Positions 16,830-25,925 are shown, counted from the stretch's first letter. The stretch is 46,153 nucleotides of DNA from Oscillospiraceae bacterium (GCA_028704415.1 JAQWFM010000011.1:1-46153); one strand, 5' to 3'. The notes: generated by a model from the sequence alone, not told the origin. Numbers and translations: made by a program.

Positions 16830-17752
16830 GGCGATACCCTGGTCCGGTGGAACACAAAATCCTCATCCTGCAGTGCCTCAGAACGGATTTTTTGGTAGCC
16901 GTTTCCTTTCATTGAAAAATTATCCATGGTTTTAGTTTGGGTATTTAGACCGTTAAGCACGACGGGGTTAACGGCTTCGGAGGGATAAAGCGGGTCAAAA
17001 CCCAGGTTCATCAAAGCCTTATTGGCGTTATAGCGCAAAAAAATCTGCACATCCGCGCTTAAGCCTACCGGATCGTAAAGCTCTGCGGCCAGGGCGGCTT
17101 CTTCCTGATAGAGACGGTCTAGCAACTCAACAGCCCAGTTGTACAGCGCCGTTTGCAGTTGCGGCGGGAATTGGCGGTAGCGTTCCTGGGCCAGATTACC
17201 GATATAAAGGCCGTGGATACTTTCGTCCCGTAAAATCAGATTGATGATTTCACCGGCCTGCATCAGCCGGCCCTGGCCGTAAAAGTAAAGCGGGTAGTAA
17301 AAACCGCTGTAAAACAAGCAGGATTCTAAAAACACACTGGCCGTCATGGCTTGCCAGAGCGCCTGATCAAAGGCAAAAGGGGCGCGTTCACGACTGCCAT
17401 AATTCCTCTGGTAGACCAGCCGATCCAGCGCTTCATAATAACCGACAATATAAGCCAGCAGCTGCTGAAGGTGAGGGTTAGTTTCTCCCCAGTCAAATAG
17501 CTGGCTGATATCTTCCGGCTTAAGATAGGTCATAAAAATGTTGGAATAGCTTTTAGCGTGTACCGCGTTTTCCATAGCCGCCATGAAGTTCAGGACGGAC
17601 TTGCGCTGATGCCAGCGGCTTTCCAGCGCGCGGCTCACGACCGGCATCCCGATATCGCCTTGATAGGTATCCAAAAAGGTCAGTACCAGCAGATTGCGCG
17701 CATAAGTGATGTGCTGTTGCTGTTTCCCAACAATGAAACCGTCGTCACTCAG
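16826..17752 (-). CDS. nrdF: ribonucleotide reductase beta subunit NrdF, 5'-truncated (probable pseudogene)
   Basis: The reading frame is open from about 17752 to 16826 and matches class Ib R2 proteins. The metal ligands are all recognisable: Asp in TFLDTYQGD, Glu and His in MENAVHAKS, Glu in VFLESCLF, and Glu and His in RDESIHG. The radical Tyr is in AKSYSNIF. The C-terminal tail (DEDFVF) is present. About 45-60 N-terminal residues are missing: upstream of QQHITYARNLLVLTFLD the frame loses clear similarity and meets TGA at 17753-17755. No ATG or GTG start exists; TTG 17674 is the only listed alternative and would cut off ARNLLVLTF. The catalytic core is complete, so recent truncation is likely. 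The downstream redoxin overlaps the stop. Confidence 0.75.
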   Translation of the reverse strand: MSDDGFIVGKQQQHITYARNLLVLTFLDTYQGDIGMPVVSRALESRWHQRKSVLNFMAAMENAVHAKSYSNIFMTYLKPEDISQLFDWGETNPHLQQLLAYIVGYYEALDRLVYQRNYGSRERAPFAFDQALWQAMTASVFLESCLFYSGFYYPLYFYGQGRLMQAGEIINLILRDESIHGLYIGNLAQERYRQFPPQLQTALYNWAVELLDRLYQEEAALAAELYDPVGLSADVQIFLRYNANKALMNLGFDPLYPSEAVNPVVLNGLNTQTKTMDNFSMKGNGYQKIRSEALQDEDFVFHRTRVSP

Positions 17753-17808
17753 TCAAGCATTTATGCAGATCGCAGCTTTTTTACCAGAAGTTTTTCTCCT
17801 ATAAGGAC

Positions 17809-19695
17809 TTGAGCGAAAGCGCCTGGCAGGACCGGCTGGCCGCGCTCAGCCCGGGGTGGACCGCGGCAACGGTCTATTTACAGCGCCAGCTGCGGCAGAC
17901 ACTGACCTATAATCTCTATGCGCGTGACTTGAGTAATGACAAAATGACGGTCAGCATGGTCTTTGACCTGGAAGCAATAGAGGCTGATTTGCTGTCGCCG
18001 GAGCTTAGCCAGGATGGCTGGCTGGAGCTAAACGACAGCCAGCTGGGTCTGCTGCTGCAGACTGGCCCGACAGATGAAACCCGGCGCGTCCGGGACTATC
18101 TGGAACTCACGGTTCAGCCGGCGGATTCCCAGGTGACCTTGCGAGCCGGCGTGGCCAAGAGCCTGATAGAGCGCAGCGTAGAGCCGCAGCGTCGCCTGCT
18201 GCTGATTTATCTGACCGGCGGCGCTGTACTGGGGCTGCTGATCTCTTTGCTTTTGGGGGTTCGTCAGTACCGCCCGTTTTCTCGCCTGTATGAGCGACTG
18301 CCAGCGGCAGATCCGCAAACGCTCCCGGCCATTACCTACCGCGGGACGCTGCAGGCGGTAGAAACTTTACTGGATGAGCAGACCGCTTTGCGCAGCCGCT
18401 ATGAGACCCTGCGCCGGGAACGGCTGGCGCTGACCCTGGATATGACCCTGCACGGCCTGCCGCTGACCCCCGCTACAGAAGCGCTGCTGGCAGATCTTCC
18501 CCTGCTGTGGCAGCCTTTTTGCCTGGTCCTGATCCAGCCGGCAGGCGACGCAGCAGCAGAGCCGTCAGGGGACGTAAGTCGACCACCTGCCGGCATGGCT
18601 GCCGCTGCTCCTGACGGCTCAGCGCCTGATTCAAGAGCCTCTCAGCTCAGACACTTGACGGATCCTGCATTTTGGTCTGACTATCTGCCTGCCGGAAGCT
18701 ACTACGTACAGGCCCGGGGCAGCCAGTGTCTGCTATTGATCAGCACAGAGCCCGCCGCCTGGCAGCCGGTCAGAGAGACAGCGGCAGATCCGGCGCTGAC
18801 GCCTTTGTCCGCCCCGGCTGCAGCCTCAAAACATCTGCCGCTGACTGTGACAGACCTGGCGGAGCTCTTACGATCCTGCCCGGCAAGCCGTTATGCCGGC
18901 ATAAGCCAGATCCGGCAAGGACCGGCTCAATTGCCGCGTGCTTTAGTCGAGGCCCAGACTGCGCTACATAACGGCTTGCAGCTGGCGCAGCCGGTCGTAA
19001 CCTATCAGCCGGAAAAGGCCGCGGTAACCGTGGAGCTGGACCCTGGTGAACTCTGGCAGTTAATCCTGAATGAATCCCAGGCAGCTCTGGCCGCTTATTT
19101 TGAGCAGCTGATCGCCCGGCTGCAGCCGGAGGGGAACACGGACAGTCTGTCTGCAACTGTCTGCTATTACAATATCATTTCAGTTTTTCAGCATATCGCG
19201 GCTAATCTGGAGCTGAAAGAACCTCCCGGCTTTTTTCCTTATCAAGTCCGGCAGTCGGTGAGAGCTAATTTCAGTCGTCTGGCTGAAAGCGGCGAACTGC
19301 TGCGCCGCCAGGCAGCCGCGCAAAAAGGCCAGGGCAAGTATCAGCAGGCTCGCCAGGCTCTGGCCTATATCCGGAAGCACTACCGTAATCCCAGTTTATC
19401 GTTGCTGACTGTGGCGGAAGCCGTGGGCTTGTCAGAGCGCTACTTATCAGCCCTGCTGACCGAAGCTACCGGGGCCTCTTACCACGAATGGCTGAGCCGG
19501 CTGCGGCGGGATAAAGCGCAGCAGCTGCTGACTCAAAGCGAGCAGAGCGTCAAAGAGATTGCGCTGCTGGTAGGCTACGATAACGTGAATACATTCTACA
19601 AAGCCTTTCGCAAATGGACCGGTCTGACCCCGCTGCAGTATCGGCGCAGTTTTGGTCAGGCCACCGCCGCTATCATGCAGCTTAATGATCAATAA
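17809..19695 (+). CDS. membrane-anchored AraC-family regulator, 5'-truncated
   Basis: The frame encodes an extracytoplasmic sensor remnant (about 1-120) and one helix (LLLIYLTGGAVLGLLISLLLG, split for length at about 128-147). A linker of about 350 residues follows, then a C-terminal AraC HTH pair (about 520-620: LTVAEAVGLSERYLSALL, IALLVGYDNVNTFYKAFRKW). Regulators of this type normally start with a first transmembrane helix before the sensor domain; none is present here. The annotated start TTG 17809 has no good ribosome binding site, and the frame stays open upstream to a TGA near 17734. The gene faces the truncated nrdF across about 60 nt, and both lack their 5' ends. It is probably a non-expressed remnant, although the DNA-binding part is intact. 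Confidence 0.75.
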   Translation: MSESAWQDRLAALSPGWTAATVYLQRQLRQTLTYNLYARDLSNDKMTVSMVFDLEAIEADLLSPELSQDGWLELNDSQLGLLLQTGPTDETRRVRDYLELTVQPADSQVTLRAGVAKSLIERSVEPQRRLLLIYLTGGAVLGLLISLLLGVRQYRPFSRLYERLPAADPQTLPAITYRGTLQAVETLLDEQTALRSRYETLRRERLALTLDMTLHGLPLTPATEALLADLPLLWQPFCLVLIQPAGDAAAEPSGDVSRPPAGMAAAAPDGSAPDSRASQLRHLTDPAFWSDYLPAGSYYVQARGSQCLLLISTEPAAWQPVRETAADPALTPLSAPAAASKHLPLTVTDLAELLRSCPASRYAGISQIRQGPAQLPRALVEAQTALHNGLQLAQPVVTYQPEKAAVTVELDPGELWQLILNESQAALAAYFEQLIARLQPEGNTDSLSATVCYYNIISVFQHIAANLELKEPPGFFPYQVRQSVRANFSRLAESGELLRRQAAAQKGQGKYQQARQALAYIRKHYRNPSLSLLTVAEAVGLSERYLSALLTEATGASYHEWLSRLRRDKAQQLLTQSEQSVKEIALLVGYDNVNTFYKAFRKWTGLTPLQYRRSFGQATAAIMQLNDQ

Positions 19696-20117
19696 CAGCA
19701 ATTGGGCGACCGCTGCGGCGGTTGTCCGGGCTGTAAATCTCAGCCGGCCGGCAGACTGTCATGCAAATGATACAGCCCGAATACCCAAATATGTAAATAT
19801 TAAAAATTTATTAAACAGCTGAAAAATAAGCAAAACTAAGCCGATTGATTGACATGCATTCAGATTAGCTGTATAAATATATACAAGCAGCCAAACTTTA
19901 GCTAAAGATCCCTGAAAAGAGCTGTTTGAATTCGTCAGATTTAAACAGTTATAAAAACTAAACGCTATTACAGCTGTCTGCTATGACTGGCTGATTTGTC
20001 ATTCGTACGCTTGGTTTGTGCTTGTTCCAGGCAGCGGGATTGCGGGATTTATGAAAAGGCTGACCGGCTGATTGGCTGCTGCTTGCCAGATGGGTGGCCT
20101 GATTTCAGGAGGTAAGC
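19696..20117. other. AT-rich intergenic region with promoter
   Basis: About 420 nt separate the AraC gene from the secreted-protein gene. A small hairpin (ACCGC/GCGGT near 19709-19722) sits just after the AraC stop but lacks a T run. From about 19780 the base composition turns markedly AT-rich and continues so into the next gene. No open frame of interest is seen. Confidence 0.6.
19849..19877 (+). promoter_or_regulatory. consensus promoter for secreted-protein/ABC exporter operon
   Basis: TTGACA (19849-19854), exactly 17 nt, then TATAAA (19872-19877). This is the strongest promoter match in the window. It leaves an untranslated leader of about 230 nt before the ATG at 20118, long enough for leader-based control, although no structured element was recognised. 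Confidence 0.75.
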
Positions 20118-20543
20118 ATGAGAAAATTTTTTACTGGTTTAGCCATAGCCTTGATTTTGTCTTTTAGCATAAGCGGTTATATTTTTGCTGAAACCATTAC
20201 GTTGGATTCATGGTCTAATAATACCTATGTTCAAAGCTACCATTCAGATAATTACTTTGCTGATACTTATACCGGTACGGTTTCAGTTCGGGGTGCAGAC
20301 AGGAAACTTGATGGGAGCTCTTATGTATATCCTGCTGAAAGTCGAATAACTTATGATGTACAAGGAGACAGAACTGTTGCAACCATATCGCCTAGCAGTG
20401 ATATAGATACCAATACTAAATCTAAGTCTATTGAAGTAAAAGACAAATGGAACCTAAGCTCTGACAAGACACAGGTCTATGGTTATATTAAGCCGGCTGC
20501 AGCGCTACACCAGACCCAGAGTTTGCCGCTGGCAAATCAATAA
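20118..20543 (+). CDS. small secreted protein, possible exporter substrate
   Basis: This is a 141-residue protein with a clear Sec signal peptide: MRKFF followed by a hydrophobic run to about residue 22 and a likely cut after IFA. The mature part is rich in Ser, Thr, Tyr, Asn and Asp and is predicted to be beta-rich. No family was recognised. The gene is AT-rich compared with its surroundings, except for the last about 55 nt (PAAALHQTQSLPLANQ), which have the composition of the downstream genes; the C-terminus may have been replaced or fused. ATG 20118 follows CAGGAGG. A permease gene starts 16 nt downstream. The layout of a small secreted protein, membrane proteins and an ABC ATPase resembles bacteriocin cassettes such as lactococcin 972, but no sequence match to that family is visible. 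Confidence 0.7.
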   Translation: MRKFFTGLAIALILSFSISGYIFAETITLDSWSNNTYVQSYHSDNYFADTYTGTVSVRGADRKLDGSSYVYPAESRITYDVQGDRTVATISPSSDIDTNTKSKSIEVKDKWNLSSDKTQVYGYIKPAAALHQTQSLPLANQ

Positions 20544-20559
20544 GTGGTGAGGGAGATAT

Positions 20560-21603
20560 ATGCAGTCAATGCGTTTTCGCAGTCAGTTGATCCTGTGTCT
20601 GATCAGCAGCACCTGCCTGCTGATTATTACCGCTCTGGCCAGTCAATACACGGTCGGCAGCATGCTGAAAGCAACAGACACTCCTTTTGGCTTATCTTAT
20701 CATTACCTTGAGTATAAGACCGATCAGTCGCCGGAAGAACGCCTGAGCGCAGACCAGTTACTGGATCTGCAGCAGGATACAGATGTGACGATCATCAGCC
20801 TGGATGAAACTGAGGGTGTCATGGGGCTGTATGATCCGCGGATGTACTATGGCGGTGTGGCGGCGGCCATTGGCCTTTACGGCAATTACCGTTACTTTTC
20901 CATGGATGACTACCGTGAGCATACGGATGCCTATATCAAAGTCAGACATACGGCGGATGATGGCAGTTCAATCTATATTTACGCTGACAAAAATCCTTAT
21001 GTCAAAGGCCGGATTGAACTGCTGCAAATAGGTCCTTCCGCTCTGTTGTATGACAGCAGGGTGGATGAGATTGACAATCTGACCGCGCTCTCCAACCTGG
21101 GCAGCAGTCTTTGGCTGGATGCGGATGACCCGGCACAGCTTAACACGCTTAGCCAAAAACTGGAGGCGAGCGGCTACCGGCGCCAGCCGGCAGCCACAGC
21201 TGATCTTGGCACCTGGTTTACGGCGCTGGGACAGACCTTCCGGCAGGCCCGCAGCGCCAGCCTGCTGACCCTGGCCCTGGCCTTTAATCTGCTTTTTATC
21301 CTGATGATGCTGGTACTGTGGCAGTCTAACCAAAAGCTGCTTTACCTTCATAAACAAAATGGCGGCCGGGGCTTCAGCAGTTTCCGGACGCTGGTCTGGC
21401 CGTACCTGATCGGGCAACTGCTGGCTTTTCTGCCGGCTCTGGCTTTTTACGGATTGCTGAGACAGCAGGACCTCTGGCCGGTCTTTGGTCTGGCGGACTT
21501 CTTGCTGGTCTGCTGTCTGCAGCAGCTGGCGATCTTTTTGTGGCTGCTGCTGTCTTTTATGCTGGTCTGGAAGCGGATGAAACATCAGGGGGCTAAAGCA
21601 TAA
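20560..21603 (+). CDS. ABC exporter permease, MacB/FtsX-like topology (first)
   Basis: This 347-residue membrane protein has one N-terminal helix (about 9-29), an extracytoplasmic domain of about 190 residues, and three C-terminal helices (about 230-255, 280-305, 310-335). This 1+3 pattern is that of MacB/FtsX/LolC permeases. No lipoprotein or FtsX motif is recognised. It resembles half of the bacteriocin-associated integral membrane proteins (DUF1430 type), which fuse two such halves; here the halves are separate genes. ATG 20560 follows GAGGGAG. The second permease starts 20 nt downstream. The substrate is unknown, with the upstream secreted protein as the first candidate. Confidence 0.7.
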   Translation: MQSMRFRSQLILCLISSTCLLIITALASQYTVGSMLKATDTPFGLSYHYLEYKTDQSPEERLSADQLLDLQQDTDVTIISLDETEGVMGLYDPRMYYGGVAAAIGLYGNYRYFSMDDYREHTDAYIKVRHTADDGSSIYIYADKNPYVKGRIELLQIGPSALLYDSRVDEIDNLTALSNLGSSLWLDADDPAQLNTLSQKLEASGYRRQPAATADLGTWFTALGQTFRQARSASLLTLALAFNLLFILMMLVLWQSNQKLLYLHKQNGGRGFSSFRTLVWPYLIGQLLAFLPALAFYGLLRQQDLWPVFGLADFLLVCCLQQLAIFLWLLLSFMLVWKRMKHQGAKA

Positions 21604-21622
21604 GTGAGAGGGGGTTATATCG

Positions 21623-22678
21623 GTGTTCCTAACTAATCTTAAGCTCGGCCTGAAAGATCTGTCCAGGATGAAATTATGGCTGCTGACCCTGACCTATTGT
21701 CTGGCAACTTTATGTTACTTGTTGGCGGCAGGTCTGGGTTCCTGGCAGCAGGAACTTATTCTGGGAGGCGGCCTGAAGGTGACCCGCTTCAGCCTGACCC
21801 CGGTTTCCTTTGATACCGGGGTCACGACTGATTTGCTCAATCAGCTGGATGATATTTTGGCGGACCATGCTTTTTCCTATGCTGTGCTGGATAATCAGGA
21901 TGGCAATAGTACGTTCAGCGCCATCCGGCAGGACGCCACTATCTATCTGGTGGCCGGGGACGCAGCTCTGGCCGGGATAAAACCGGCAGAGGGGCTGGCC
22001 GGTCAGGCTTACTACAACAGTGCTTACACAACCACCGCGCAAAACCTGCGGCTGCGCGACCTGACCTTTACATTTACGCCGTTGCCGGCTGCGCTGGATC
22101 TGAGTACTTTATATGGCCTGAGCCAGACTGACGATCAAGCGGAGGTCTACATCTTTTTAGCCCCCCAGCAGCTGGCAGTCCTGCTGGATAAACAGCCCTA
22201 TGATCTGCTGGCACAGTTTTTAACCAATACCCGCATCCTCAGCCAAGACCAGCCGCGGGTGCAGGCTTTTACCGACCTGGGCAGCCAGACCCTGTTTGAT
22301 ATAAGGCCCTTGGCTAATGATGAAACTCTGTTTTTAGTGTATTATCTGGCGCCTTTCATCCTGCTCAGCTGTCTGCTGCTTGCGCTGACCCTGGTGGTGC
22401 TGACGCGCGCTCGTCTGGCGGATATGCTCCGTACCCTGACCTTGCATTATTTGCACGGCGGCGACCGGCTGGCCCTGAACCTGCGTTTCCTGCCGGTCCC
22501 ACTGACCGTTTGTCTGCTGACCTTGCTTTTGCTGAGCCTGCTGCGGCTATGGTCCTATCCCCGCTTGCCACTGATAACCAGCTTGGTATTGCTGGGCTTT
22601 GTACTGCTGGCAGAACTGATGGTCTTTGTTGCCTTGCGTCAGAAAAGCTTTATAAACAGTATCAGAGCGGAAGGCTGA
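21623..22678 (+). CDS. ABC exporter permease, MacB/FtsX-like topology (second)
   Basis: This 351-residue protein has the same plan as its neighbour: an N-terminal helix (about 16-36), an extracytoplasmic domain of about 190 residues, and three C-terminal helices (about 238-260, 290-312, 318-340). Its ribosome binding site GAGAGGGGG precedes a GTG start. It ends 2 nt before the ATP-binding subunit, whose ribosome binding site lies inside this gene. Two non-identical permeases suggest a heterodimeric exporter. Codon use and GC content match the chromosome, unlike the secreted-protein gene. Confidence 0.7.
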   Translation: MFLTNLKLGLKDLSRMKLWLLTLTYCLATLCYLLAAGLGSWQQELILGGGLKVTRFSLTPVSFDTGVTTDLLNQLDDILADHAFSYAVLDNQDGNSTFSAIRQDATIYLVAGDAALAGIKPAEGLAGQAYYNSAYTTTAQNLRLRDLTFTFTPLPAALDLSTLYGLSQTDDQAEVYIFLAPQQLAVLLDKQPYDLLAQFLTNTRILSQDQPRVQAFTDLGSQTLFDIRPLANDETLFLVYYLAPFILLSCLLLALTLVVLTRARLADMLRTLTLHYLHGGDRLALNLRFLPVPLTVCLLTLLLLSLLRLWSYPRLPLITSLVLLGFVLLAELMVFVALRQKSFINSIRAEG

Positions 22679-22680
22679 GT

Positions 22681-23349
22681 ATGGAACTGAAACTGAGGCA
22701 GGTCAGCCGGATTTACCGCCGGCGGCACTTTGAAAAATTAGCCCTGGATCAGGTTAACCTGAGCATCCGCAGCGGTGAACGGATCCTGATCAGCGGACCA
22801 TCGGGTTCAGGCAAAACCACCTTGCTGAACCTTATGGGATTGATTGATACGGACTACAGCGGCCTGTACAGTCTGGATGGTCAGGACACCCGGCAGCTGT
22901 CAGGCCGGCAGCGCGCCGCCTGCCGGAACCGCACTTTTGGCTGCATCTTTCAGGACTATGCCTTGCTTGAAAACGAGACCGTGTTTGAAAATGTCCGGAT
23001 TCCGCTGATTTATGCCGGTTATTCCCTGCGGGATCAGCGGCGGCTGGTTCAGGCGCAGCTGGATCGGCTGGAGTTAGGCGCGTACCTCAGACAGCGGCCC
23101 CGGGATCTGTCAGGCGGCCAGCGCCAGCGCGTGGCCATAGCCCGGGTTCTGGTGCATCAGCCCGCCGTGATTTTGGCCGATGAACCTTTCAGTGCCCTGG
23201 ATCCTGCCCTCAGGCGTGACGTCTTGTCTCTGCTGGAGCAGTATCTCACGCCAGAACGCTGCCTGATTATAGCTACTCACCAGGCGGACAGCCTGCCTCT
23301 GTCGGGGTACCGGCGCCTGACTTTGGCTGAGGGGCAGCTGCAAGCCTGA
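22681..23349 (+). CDS. ABC transporter ATP-binding protein (LolD/MacB type)
   Basis: This is a 222-residue ATPase with Walker A GPSGSGKTT near residue 40, a Q loop (IFQDYALLENETVFENV near 96) and the signature LSGGQRQRVAIAR near 142. Walker B is AVILADEPFSALD near 162, and the H-loop His is in IIATHQ near 198. These are hallmarks of the MacB/LolD/FtsE group. The start ATG 22681 follows the second permease by 2 nt; a longer frame from 22510 lies over that permease and is rejected. It energises the pair of permeases. No methionine/antibiotic-resistance specificity can be read. Confidence 0.92.
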   Translation: MELKLRQVSRIYRRRHFEKLALDQVNLSIRSGERILISGPSGSGKTTLLNLMGLIDTDYSGLYSLDGQDTRQLSGRQRAACRNRTFGCIFQDYALLENETVFENVRIPLIYAGYSLRDQRRLVQAQLDRLELGAYLRQRPRDLSGGQRQRVAIARVLVHQPAVILADEPFSALDPALRRDVLSLLEQYLTPERCLIIATHQADSLPLSGYRRLTLAEGQLQA

Positions 23350-23425
23350 AAAATAGCACCAACTATAAGCAATAAGTTATGTATTCCATTTGAACTGCGT
23401 ATTATTAATATGGATCAGGCCGGCT

Positions 23426-23455
23426 TATAATGAATTAGCCATTAGTGATTCATTA
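23426..23455 (+). promoter_or_regulatory. -10 element overlapped by inverted repeat, proton ATPase promoter
   Basis: TATAAT (23426-23431) is a perfect -10, 47 nt upstream of the ATPase start. TAATGAAT (23428-23435) and ATTCATTA (23448-23455) form an 8-bp inverted repeat with a 12-nt spacer that overlaps the -10 and the start site. This is where a repressor would sit. The -35 is poor, in line with regulated expression. Confidence 0.5.
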
Positions 23456-23477
23456 TCCGTGAAAGGACCTGACCTAT

Positions 23478-25898
23478 ATGCCTGATACACTGACCCAACT
23501 CACCCCAACAGACCAGTACCAACAGCTGCCACCGGAGCAGGCGCTGCAGCGGGTCGCCGCCACCGCGGAGGGACTTAGCACGGCAGAAGTCCGGCAGCGG
23601 CAGATTGATCTGGGCCGCAACGCTATTCCTGAAGCGCCGCGCCGGCCCTGGCTTAACTTTATCAAGCGCTACTGGGGTCCCATGCCCTGGCTGCTGGAGC
23701 TGGCGATTGCGCTGACCCTGATACTGGGGCACTATACCGAGAGTGTGATCATCTTCCTGTTGCTGACCATCAACGCGGTGATCGGTTTTGTTCAGTCCCA
23801 GCACGCGCATAAAGCCGTAGACTTGCTCAGGCAGCAGCTTAAGCTTGAGACCCGGGTGCGCCGCGACGGGCAGTGGATCAGCTGCCCGGCAGAAGAGCTG
23901 GTGCCAGGTGATCTCCTGACCCTCAAGCTGGGCGAATGGATCCCGGCCGACCTTTATCAACTTTCGGGTGAGCTTTCCGTAGATCAGGCCGCCTTGACCG
24001 GGGAATCGCTGCCCCGACAAACCGGGACCGGGGCGGTACTGTATTCAGGCAGTGTTGTCCGGCGGGGCGACGCGGTCGCAATTGTCATTAACACAGGTAC
24101 GCACACTTATTTTGGGCGGACGGTTCAACTGGTCAAAGAAGCGCGGCCGCAGTCACGTCAGGCGCAGCTCATGCTGACCATTGTGCGCTACATGATGTAT
24201 CTGGGAATAGCTGCCGCGGCAGTCACCACCGCGTATGGCCTTTACCTGGGCAAGGATATCCTTTTTCTGCTTTCCTTTATCGTAATCTTTTTAATCGGCG
24301 CTATTCCGGTCGCCCTGCCCGCGGTCATGACCATTGTCCAGGCGGCAGGCGCTTTGGAGCTATCTAGAGACGGGGTACTGGTGACCCGGCTAGACAGCGT
24401 AGAGGACGCGGCTTCCATTGATGTGTTTTGCTTTGACAAGACCGGTACCATTACCCAGAATCAGTTGACAGTAACAGCCGCTCAACCGGTGGCCGGCGTC
24501 AGCCAGACTAAACTGCTGCAGGCGGCGGCCTGGGCTTCCCAGGATAACGGCGCGGATCTGATTGACACCGCCGTGCGGGCGTATGTCCGGGCCCAGGGGG
24601 TAGAGGTGGAAGACTCGTTGCGTACGCAGTTTAGTCCCTTTAGCCCGGAACGCCGCCGCACTGAGGCGGAGGTTAGCCGTGACGGTCAGACTTTCCGGGT
24701 CATGAAAGGCGCTTTGCCCACCCTGCTGACCCTTTGTGAGCAGCAGCCGGAGTCAGACCGCCAGGCCTTGCAGCAACAGGAGGCGGATTATTCTGCCCGC
24801 GGTTATCGCAGCATCGCGGTGGGGCAGACGGTGAACGGCAGCAGCCGTCTGCTCGGATTGCTGGCCCTGGCCGATCCGCCGCGGCCAGACTCCGCGGCAA
24901 TGATCCGCCGGCTGCGGGATTTAGGCATCCGGCCCCTCATGATCACCGGTGACAGCACCCCGATCGCCAGAGAAATTGCCGGTCAGGTAGGCATAGGCAG
25001 CCGGATTGAAGCGGCGGCGGATTTCCGCGCCCAGCCGGCAGAGATACAGCAGCAGCAAATTGAGCAGCAGGATGGCTTTGCGGAAGTGTTCCCGGAGGAC
25101 AAGTACCAGATTGTGCGCCGCCTGCAGGAAAAAGGACATCAGGTCGGTATGACCGGAGACGGGGTTAATGATGCCCCGGCATTAAAACAGGCAGAACTGG
25201 GTACGGCAGTGGCGGCGGCGACCGATGTGGCCAAGGCTTCCGCCAGCATGATCCTGACTCAACCGGGTTTGGGCGAGATACTGACCGCCATTAAGGTCAG
25301 CCGGCAGACTTATCAACGGATGTTAACCTGGGTCATCAATAAGATTACTAAAGTGGTAGAAGTCGTCATCTTATTTACGGTGGGGTTTTTTTGGCTGCAG
25401 CAGAGCCTGGTATCCTTGCTGGGGATGTCCCTGCTGGTTTTTGCTAATGATTTTGCTACCATGACCATTGCCAGCGACCGGGTGCAGTCTACGGCCGCGC
25501 CCAATCACTGGCGGTTGAAACAGCTGACTTTAGCTTCTGGTGGCTTAGGGTTGCTTTTTGCGCTGGAGGATTTGATTATCCTTGCCCTCTTGCCGCAGTG
25601 GTTTACTTTGAGCTTTGCGCAACTGCAGACCGTGGTGCTGCTGGCCCTGGTTTTCAACACGCAGTTCAGGATGCTGATGGTGCGTGAACGCCGGCACGTC
25701 TGGTCTTCCCGGCCCAGCACGCTGCTCCTGTCAGTCAATTGGCTCACGATCGCGGCTTTTGCGTTGTTAGGCGCCTGGGGTATCTTTGTACCAGGCCTGG
25801 GCTGGCCAGCTGCGCTTACGGTTTTGGGACTGACCGCCGCGGCGGTGCTGCCCATTGACTTACTTAAGTATGGCCTGTTCCGGCTCTTTAAGGTCTGA
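23478..25898 (+). CDS. plasma-membrane proton-efflux P-type ATPase (P3A)
   Basis: This 806-residue P-type ATPase resembles plant/fungal-type H+-ATPases. A cation ATPase N-domain spans 1-70, with TM1-2 at about 75-115. The actuator TGES motif (ALTGESLPRQ) lies near 172, with TM3-4 at about 235-295 (IPVALPAVM in TM4). The phosphorylation motif FDKTGTIT has its Asp at 320. TGD and GDGVNDAPAL are at about 490 and 560, followed by TM5-10. The TM4 PVALP sequence and the absence of heavy-metal CPC motifs or N-terminal CxxC domains support proton rather than metal transport. ATG 23478 follows AAAGGAC. It is a single-gene unit, convergent with the CehA operon. A role in acid tolerance or pH balance is inferred. 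Confidence 0.87.
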   Translation: MPDTLTQLTPTDQYQQLPPEQALQRVAATAEGLSTAEVRQRQIDLGRNAIPEAPRRPWLNFIKRYWGPMPWLLELAIALTLILGHYTESVIIFLLLTINAVIGFVQSQHAHKAVDLLRQQLKLETRVRRDGQWISCPAEELVPGDLLTLKLGEWIPADLYQLSGELSVDQAALTGESLPRQTGTGAVLYSGSVVRRGDAVAIVINTGTHTYFGRTVQLVKEARPQSRQAQLMLTIVRYMMYLGIAAAAVTTAYGLYLGKDILFLLSFIVIFLIGAIPVALPAVMTIVQAAGALELSRDGVLVTRLDSVEDAASIDVFCFDKTGTITQNQLTVTAAQPVAGVSQTKLLQAAAWASQDNGADLIDTAVRAYVRAQGVEVEDSLRTQFSPFSPERRRTEAEVSRDGQTFRVMKGALPTLLTLCEQQPESDRQALQQQEADYSARGYRSIAVGQTVNGSSRLLGLLALADPPRPDSAAMIRRLRDLGIRPLMITGDSTPIAREIAGQVGIGSRIEAAADFRAQPAEIQQQQIEQQDGFAEVFPEDKYQIVRRLQEKGHQVGMTGDGVNDAPALKQAELGTAVAAATDVAKASASMILTQPGLGEILTAIKVSRQTYQRMLTWVINKITKVVEVVILFTVGFFWLQQSLVSLLGMSLLVFANDFATMTIASDRVQSTAAPNHWRLKQLTLASGGLGLLFALEDLIILALLPQWFTLSFAQLQTVVLLALVFNTQFRMLMVRERRHVWSSRPSTLLLSVNWLTIAAFALLGAWGIFVPGLGWPAALTVLGLTAAAVLPIDLLKYGLFRLFKV

Positions 25899-25925
25899 GC
25901 CTGATGGCAGAGCAGACAGTCTGAC

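Noticed and set aside
20118-20543. Lactococcin 972 bacteriocin precursor
   Set aside because: Gene layout and secretion signal are similar, but the mature sequence lacks that family's Trp/Lys pattern and is longer, so I call it only an unknown secreted protein.
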